12,770 nucleotides of DNA, from contig MZZL01000381.1 in NCBI GenBank assembly GCA_002749535.1, positions 77,395 to 90,164 of the forward strand, written 5' to 3'. Positions 8,113 through 12,770 of the stretch are shown piece after piece (position 1 is the first letter of the stretch; every line of letters begins with the position of its first letter). Source of the stretch: Apophysomyces variabilis. Taxonomy: Eukaryota > Mucoromycota > Mucoromycetes > Mucorales > Mucoraceae. Both the position numbers and the translations under genes were made by a program. The notes under the pieces are model-generated. The model did no database searches and had not been told where the DNA came from. It saw only the letters and a program-made list of their open reading frames with translations.

Positions 8113-11100
8113 TACTTTTGCTGGTATACACAAAGAATATTAAACTATGGCTTTAAAAACCTAACAGTTATTCCTCATTAGCTAATAATGCAAATGTTGT
8201 GAATGCTAACATAGGCAGTTCAGCTGCTTATAATAGCATGAACATTGATAATGGTGCATGTTTACTGAACAATACTTTACGTTAACAAGTTCCTCAATAA
8301 ACAAATAATAACATATAATTCTTAAAGTTTGAATTGCCTGACGATGAAGATGAAACTCATTTTGATCTTGACACTGATTATGAGAATGAAGGAGAACAAC
8401 TGGATGTTGTACAGGAGCTTGAATTTGGCAATGCTTCTGAATTTCAATATGTGGATGAAGAAGAGCTCGCAGATAGCAAAACTGAAACACAAACAGAAGC
8501 GGCACCAACAGGTAGTGTTTCCTTATTAAGTTTTAATAAACTTATCATTTTTATTGTAAAGTGAATTTTGCCACACCATTTGGCTTCATCGCACTCTTCA
8601 TAATCTATTTTCAGTTGTTCTTTGTTGTTGGAAGAGGCATGGCTGTTTTCATCTGTTTCCTTAATGAGCTTCTTTATGCGTTCGGTCATAATTTTCAGTT
8701 TCCATCCACTATTGAAAGCTTCCACCAGCAGGCTGGATTCAATTCCCTGACTAGCCATTTGCAAAAATATGTGATGTGTCAAAGATGTCACATGCTTTAC
8801 CTCCCTCAAGATGCACCTAATAAGTGTACATTCATCTGCTTTCCTAATCATCCACAGGAAAGAGAGTATAACAAGACTTGTGATCAGCCACTCTTCAAGT
8901 CTACATCAAATGATTGTCCATTAAAATCATCATCAAGCAAAGAATTCCTCTACAATTCACTCACGGACAACTTGCACATGTTTTTTCAAAGAGCAGATTT
9001 TGAAGAGAAGATTGAACAATGGCAACGTCATACTATACTTGAAGACATGTTGTCAGATATATACGATGGTGCAGTTTAGTGGTCCATACTTAATGAACAT
9101 CAGGATCCATTTGTAGATCGTCCAAGATCTTTGCTTCTTTCCATGAATGTCGATTGGTTTAAGCCTTTCCATAGTTCCCAATATTCTTGTAGGGCTATAT
9201 ATATTGTGATCAATAACTTACCTCGCAGTGAGCACTTTAAGCCTCACAATATTATTCTAGTTAGTGTTATCCCAGGCCCAACCAAACTAAGCATCTATGA
9301 AATAAACAACTACTTGAAACCATTAGTGGAAGAGTTGAACGCCTTGTACCTTAGTATCAGAATGACCACTTACCATTATCAAGAACCTGTTACTGTGCGC
9401 ACTGCATTGTATATAAGTGCATATGACATTTCAGTGGCAAGAAAAATTAATGGCTTTACCTCACATGCCAGTACCCGTGGATGTCACAAGTATAATTGAC
9501 AGTTCAGCGTGATCCCTGGCACGTCATCTATAGATTACTCAGGGTTTGACATTGATAGTTGGATCTTGTAAACAAGAGAAGATAATCTTCGACATGCTGA
9601 GAGTTGGCGATGTGCATCCACAGAAGCTGAGCAGAAGAAATTAGAAAAGACTACAGGAACACGATGGAGTGCACTGCATGACCTTCCTTACTTTGATGCC
9701 GTAAGATTTACAATCGTAGACCCGATGCATAACTTGTTTCTGGGCACCGCCAAACGAATGACGGAAGTATGGGCAAACGAAGGTTATTTTGCTAAAAGGC
9801 AGCTTGAAGCTATGCAAAAGCTTGCTGATGGTGTCCTCCCTCTGCCACAGTTCTCAACTCTCACAGAAAATATTGAAAAACTTCTCTAGTATGAAAGCTG
9901 ATGAATGGAAGTCATGGTGTTTAGTCTATTCGTCTTACATATTGTCTAAAGTGCTTCCTGCTGAGCATTTCACAAACTGGATACACTTTGTTGATGCATG
10001 CTGCCTGCTCATTAAACCATCCATTACAAGAGATGAGATCAACACTGCCCACCAGTGTTTACTTCACTTTTGTCAAGGTAATGAACGATTATATGGAAAT
10101 GCGCAGATTACTCCAAATCAACATCTGCACATACATTTGTGAGAGAGCATTCTTGATTTTGGCCCTATTTACGCTTTCTGGGTGTTTAGTTTTGAATGTT
10201 ATAACGGCCTTCTGGCAGATCTTGACACAAACTATAAAGACTCCTTTGAAAGTACGTTTCTTAAAAAATTCCTTGAACGTACACGCTCTATGGATTTTCT
10301 TCAACAAGTTTCAACGCAGATTGGCAATAACCAAAATCAGCTTAACTTGCTAAAAGACCTAATTGATAATTCATCTTCTAGCACAACGTCTGCTCAGCTT
10401 TCATTAGAAGACAATTTCGACCCTATTGATTTTGTGCAAATGTCTATAACTGTTAGACATGCCACTGGTTGTGAGCCTTTTCCCTCTAATGTGTTTCTAT
10501 CATCGTTCAAGAAGGTCCATATGAGTCCAGATCATTACCATGCTTTGATCGGGTTTTACAAAATGGTGTATCTAACCATCAGGCTAGTTCATTATCTTTA
10601 AGCAAACCAGCAAAGTACTCTTGTCAGTAATACCATAAGCAAATTCTATACGTTGAAATTGCATGGTCAAATGTTTCACTGTGCTGAAGGCCATTTACAA
10701 CAAGGATCGCATGTCCAAGTTCTTTTTGAAACTGAATTTAGTCTCATCCTAAGCGCCTATCTGTGCAAGATTCTCTACTTCTTCAAACATGAACTCTTCA
10801 TAAACAGTAGCTTAATGTCACATGTCTTTGCAATGGTGCACTGGTATGAAGCATATAGCAGTCAACAAGCTTATGAGAACAAGAGTATCGAGCTTTGGCG
10901 TGATAAGTTCAGTCCTTTAGATGAACATTGCGTTGTACCCATCTATCATATCCATTCTCATATAGTGATTGCCAAAGAAAAAACCTGTCATTCAGATGAG
11001 AATCTTATCGTCATTCCTTTGCAAAATCATTCCCAACTCTGATGAAAATTATAGCAAATATTCTGCCTTTCAAAAGTTTTTTTTATTCTATATCTTATAA

Positions 11101-11143
11101 GTTAGTACTTTCAATTTCACTAAATAAACGCTATTTACCTATT

Positions 11144-12106
11144 TTACTTTAACATCCAGGATGGCAATCCTATGGGGCATTCCATTTCTACTTCTTCTAT
11201 ATGCTTGGTGTAAAACTTCTTTGCTGATGAGCAAAGCCTATCTAATGCTTCTAGGCACTCATTCGCCTTCCAGAAGTGATCAGTTGAAATGGCCAGTGGT
11301 CATAGAAAATCTTACCTGGTCAGATCTCCAGCGCAGGCGTTTGACGCATAATGACACATTGCCTTCACCATCAGACTCTTCTGCAGACATACAGTCATGT
11401 GAAAGGAGGCGATCTATGTCACCTGCATACTGCTCCTCAAAAGTGCGTCTATTTTTAAGGAGAGCATCCATTCTCTGGGCCAGTTTCTAAAGCAGCCAAA
11501 AAAACTAAGCTTTTTAAAACCTTTAAACGAATTTTGACATGCCTTCATTATGCGCTGATAGCGCCATTTTCGCACCTGCCTCCTTTTTCTTATCTGCCAG
11601 AACAGCAGACTTTCTCTTTGTGTTTCTGAAGTTATCATGCAACACACTGTGAAGTTTCTGGTCTGCTTGCACAGTGTGATTGTTTGGCATGTGTTGCCAA
11701 GGGTACGTTTTCAATTGAGACATGACCAACTTGTTCACATCAGAATTGAAGGGCTCATCGTACTTGTATCCTTTATTATCCTTAAACAATTCTTCCACAT
11801 AGTGTCAAATCTCTCTCTATTCATAGATTAATGATCGGCCCTTATTAGCTACACCTTGCATCTGAATCTTAATACACTTACTGACAATTCAACATTAGTG
11901 GTTCGCTGTGACCCCTCTGTAACAACAGGTGCAGAGATGCTAAACTCCATAACGCTAGACGATTTTTCTCTCTTCTGCTGCTCTTGCAACGCATCTACCC
12001 TCTGTCAAAGAGTCTCATTATCAGTTTGAAGGAGACGAAGGTCTTCCTTCAAAAGACTGACTTGGCAAGACAATTGCTCATTTGACGATATTTAATTCAA
12101 AGACAT
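11144..12106 (-). pseudogene. CACTA accessory gene, coiled-coil protein, convergent to the transposase
   Basis: A four-exon model on the minus strand is 11882-12106, 11529-11816, 11316-11486, 11144-11266. Introns are 65 nt (GTAAGT donor), 42 nt (weak GTTTAA donor) and 49 nt (GTAAGA donor). The exons sum to 807 nt, 268 residues, with all junctions in phase. The first 45 residues look like a heptad coiled coil (QVSLLKEDLRLLQ). A basic, Lys/Arg-rich middle follows (FRNTKRKSAVLADKKKEAG). Near the C-terminus there is LRWRSDQ, then ANECLEALDRL after the last intron. The protein ends GLPSWMLK. Stops interrupt at 12092, 12005 and 11805. It ends 101 bp from the convergent end of the transposase. Many CACTA elements encode a second DNA-binding protein (TnpA type); this could be its counterpart, but I do not recognise the family by name. 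Confidence 0.68.
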
Positions 12107-12150
12107 TTTGTGTTATATGTAGATAGAAAAGGGGACGGATAGAATCCTTT

Positions 12151-12155
12151 GAGAC
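12151..12155. repeat. Presumed target duplication of the chromovirus (GAGAC), one copy visible
   Basis: These are the five bases next to the outer edge of the 3' LTR. The matching copy would lie beyond the 5' LTR, outside the window. The site is within the right terminal repeat of the CACTA element. Confidence 0.5.
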
Positions 12156-12461
12156 TGTTGGATATCTTTATTTCATTCAACTTGTCTGCCTATTTATAAT
12201 TATTTGCTCTTATGCGGGATTTGTAATTAGTGAACGTTCTTCTCAGCGATAGGTGTATGATTTAGCTAAGTGTAATAACTGCGGTAGAGCAGTGTCACCT
12301 TGTCTTCATCCTCGGTGATAGATCTCTGATTTAGAGAAGAGGTGCAGTCGGTGTTCCAAACTAGAGAAGTTCACTGTAAATGGAAACACGTTAATTCCGA
12401 TCATCCTGTTCATGGAACACAAGTACTAGGAAGTCACACTACGACAGCGACGTATACCACA
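12156..12461 (-). mobile_element. 3' LTR (306 bp) of a Ty3/Gypsy chromovirus
   Basis: Read on the minus strand, it starts TGTGGTATACG right after a polypurine tract and ends ATCCAACA, so it has TG...CA ends. TATAAATA (12191-12198) and AATAAA (12168-12173) occur in this orientation, 25 nt apart, much as in the solo LTR at 2146-2568. The signals lie close to the 3' end, which would leave a very short R-U5. Boundaries are inferred from ends and context because the 5' LTR is not in the window. Confidence 0.72.
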
Positions 12462-12464
12462 TTA

Positions 12465-12473
12465 CCCCCTTCC
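12465..12473 (-). other. Polypurine tract of the chromovirus
   Basis: GGAAGGGGG on the minus strand lies between the pol stop codon and the LTR, 3 nt before its TG. It is the expected primer for plus-strand DNA synthesis in LTR retrotransposons. Confidence 0.7.
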
Positions 12474-12516
12474 AGGTTAGACATAACCGTTAAAACTGTA
12501 ATAGTTTGTGAAGGTA

Positions 12517-12770
12517 TTAATGGCGTGTACGTTTTGTTGGTCGTGTATTTGTCTGGTTTCTATTCAGACGTTTTTCGGAATGTGTGTTTGATGATGTGCG
12601 TGTCTGACGTGTTGTCTTGTCATTTGGTTTAGAACCAAGTCGTTCCCAGTAATCCATTATAGGCTTTGGACTGCTGAAGGAGTCTGGCTCCTGCCATGTG
12701 TCGTCCTTTTCATCATAGCCTTCCCATCTTACTCTGTAAATATAATTTCCCTTTGAAATTTCTTTGTGTC
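12517..12770 (-). CDS. C-terminal end of chromovirus Pol: chromodomain (partial)
   Basis: The minus-strand frame is open from the window edge to the TAA at 12517-12519, about 83 residues. It carries a chromodomain core: YRVRWEGYDEKDDTWQEPDSF followed by a helix (PIMDYW). The WEGY and TWEP-like aromatic positions that form the histone-tail cage are largely present. A Lys/Arg/Thr-rich tail follows. In Ty3/Gypsy chromoviruses such a domain sits at the end of integrase and steers insertion to particular chromatin. The polypurine tract and LTR follow in the right order. No stop is seen in this stretch, so this may be the youngest and least decayed element here. A cellular chromodomain gene is possible but less likely given the LTR. 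Confidence 0.82.
   Translation of the reverse strand, partial: HKEISKGNYIYRVRWEGYDEKDDTWQEPDSFSSPKPIMDYWERLGSKPNDKTTRQTRTSSNTHSEKRLNRNQTNTRPTKRTRH

Larger units (their letters stand above)
2021..11042 (+). pseudogene. CACTA transposase (Tnp2-like DDE), split by the hAT insertion, with stops
   Basis: Exon 1 is 2021-2045 continued at 8113-8511, with the hAT and one 8-bp duplication removed; a 50-nt GT-AG intron is 8512-8561; exon 2 is 8562-11042. Allowing for one inserted A, the model gives 967 codons plus stop. Order: Asn-rich N-terminus, acidic patch (8340-8480), Cys pair in YVMCQRCHMLY (8777-8788), then the DDE core. The core has Asp in NVDWFKPF (9152-9154), Asp in VDPMHNLFLG (9719-9721) and Glu in FSFECYNG (10194-10196), so all three expected acids remain. 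FECYNG has Cys where the family usually has Arg, and GCHKYN has Tyr where a Cys is usual. In-frame stops: 8154, 8283, 8298, 8316, 9077, 9497, 9569, 10140, 10599. One frameshift lies in the A-run at 9876-9880. The stops at 8283-8318 could be a decayed intron. The protein would cut and rejoin CACTA ends in the nucleus; it is inactive as read. Confidence 0.88.
1746..12155 (+). mobile_element. CACTA (EnSpm-like) transposon, autonomous type, decayed and multiply interrupted
   Basis: The left end at 1746 begins CATTGCAGTTGAAGG. It matches for about 55 bp the right end of the small element at 6359-7679 (read inward: CACTGCGGTTGAAGG). The right end, read inward from 12155, begins GTCTCAAAGGATTC and resembles the other end type of the small element (CACTACGGTCAAA...). 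About 7 terminal bases are displaced by the chromovirus inserted at 12156. Between the ends lie a Tnp2-like transposase (+) and a convergent accessory gene (-). Without the hAT and one target duplication the element is about 4.3 kb. Left flank is GAG; the duplicated partner lies outside the window. The left end has drifted from canonical CACTA to CATTG. The right boundary rests on weaker similarity. Confidence 0.75.

Noticed and set aside
7939..8133. Minus-strand frame rich in Pro, Tyr and Gly repeats
   Set aside because: It is produced by the GGGCC-type subterminal repeats and runs across the hAT terminus and target duplication.
8444..8851. Minus-strand open frame of 135 codons
   Set aside because: It overlaps exon 1, the intron and exon 2 of the CACTA transposase on the opposite strand, has no recognisable domain, and its length is explained by constraint on the real gene.
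9497..9571. An alternative genetic code reading the internal stops as sense codons
   Set aside because: All three stop codons are interrupting, at positions where different amino acids are conserved, so reassignment cannot explain them.
11862..11881. A 20-nt GT-AG segment as a minute intron in the accessory gene
   Set aside because: A 65-nt intron with the same GTAAGT donor ending at 11817 also restores phase, removes an extra stop and fits the other intron sizes.
12281..12295. GCAGTG near 12288 as the CACTA right end
   Set aside because: Only six bases match, and it lies inside the chromovirus LTR. The sequence at 12120-12155 fits better.

Overview
This window is AT-rich eukaryotic DNA made almost entirely of nested, decayed transposable elements. 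I see no host gene, rRNA, tRNA or CRISPR array. Coding exons are joined by very short GT-AG introns (41 to 65 nt). A Ty3/Gypsy chromovirus, a CACTA-type transposon and hAT transposons are all present. Short introns plus a chromovirus fit a fungus, perhaps a repeat-rich early-diverging one such as a glomeromycotan. A sponge-like or other repeat-rich eukaryote is not excluded, and I cannot name the species.

The layers are as follows. (1) A decayed Ty3/Gypsy-like gag lies at about 870-1745 (+). (2) A CACTA element starts at 1746 and runs to at least 12155. It carries a Tnp2-like DDE transposase (+, two exons, 2021-11042) and a convergent coiled-coil accessory gene (-, 11144-12106). (3) A complete hAT element (2046-8104) sits inside the first transposase exon, between perfect 8-bp duplications (ATTGCAGC). 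Skipping it restores one continuous CACTA reading frame. Its own transposase is on the minus strand, with 9 exons in 6183-2989. (4) Inside the hAT lie a solo LTR (2146-2568, TSD CATGG), a 1.3-kb non-autonomous CACTA derivative (6359-7679, TSD ATA) and a 777-bp direct duplication joined by a single N (4472). (5) A chromovirus on the minus strand (chromodomain tail, polypurine tract and 3' LTR, 12156-12770) entered the right terminal repeat of the CACTA element. (6) A second hAT copy in inverted orientation (1-671) is cut by the left window edge. It preserves the empty site of the solo LTR.

None of the four gene remnants is intact. They carry about 32 in-frame stop codons but only one clear frameshift. 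At conserved positions the changes look like C:G to T:A transitions. This points to deamination-type or RIP-like inactivation rather than random erosion. The notable content is the readable insertion history. I do not see a defence or other novel host system.
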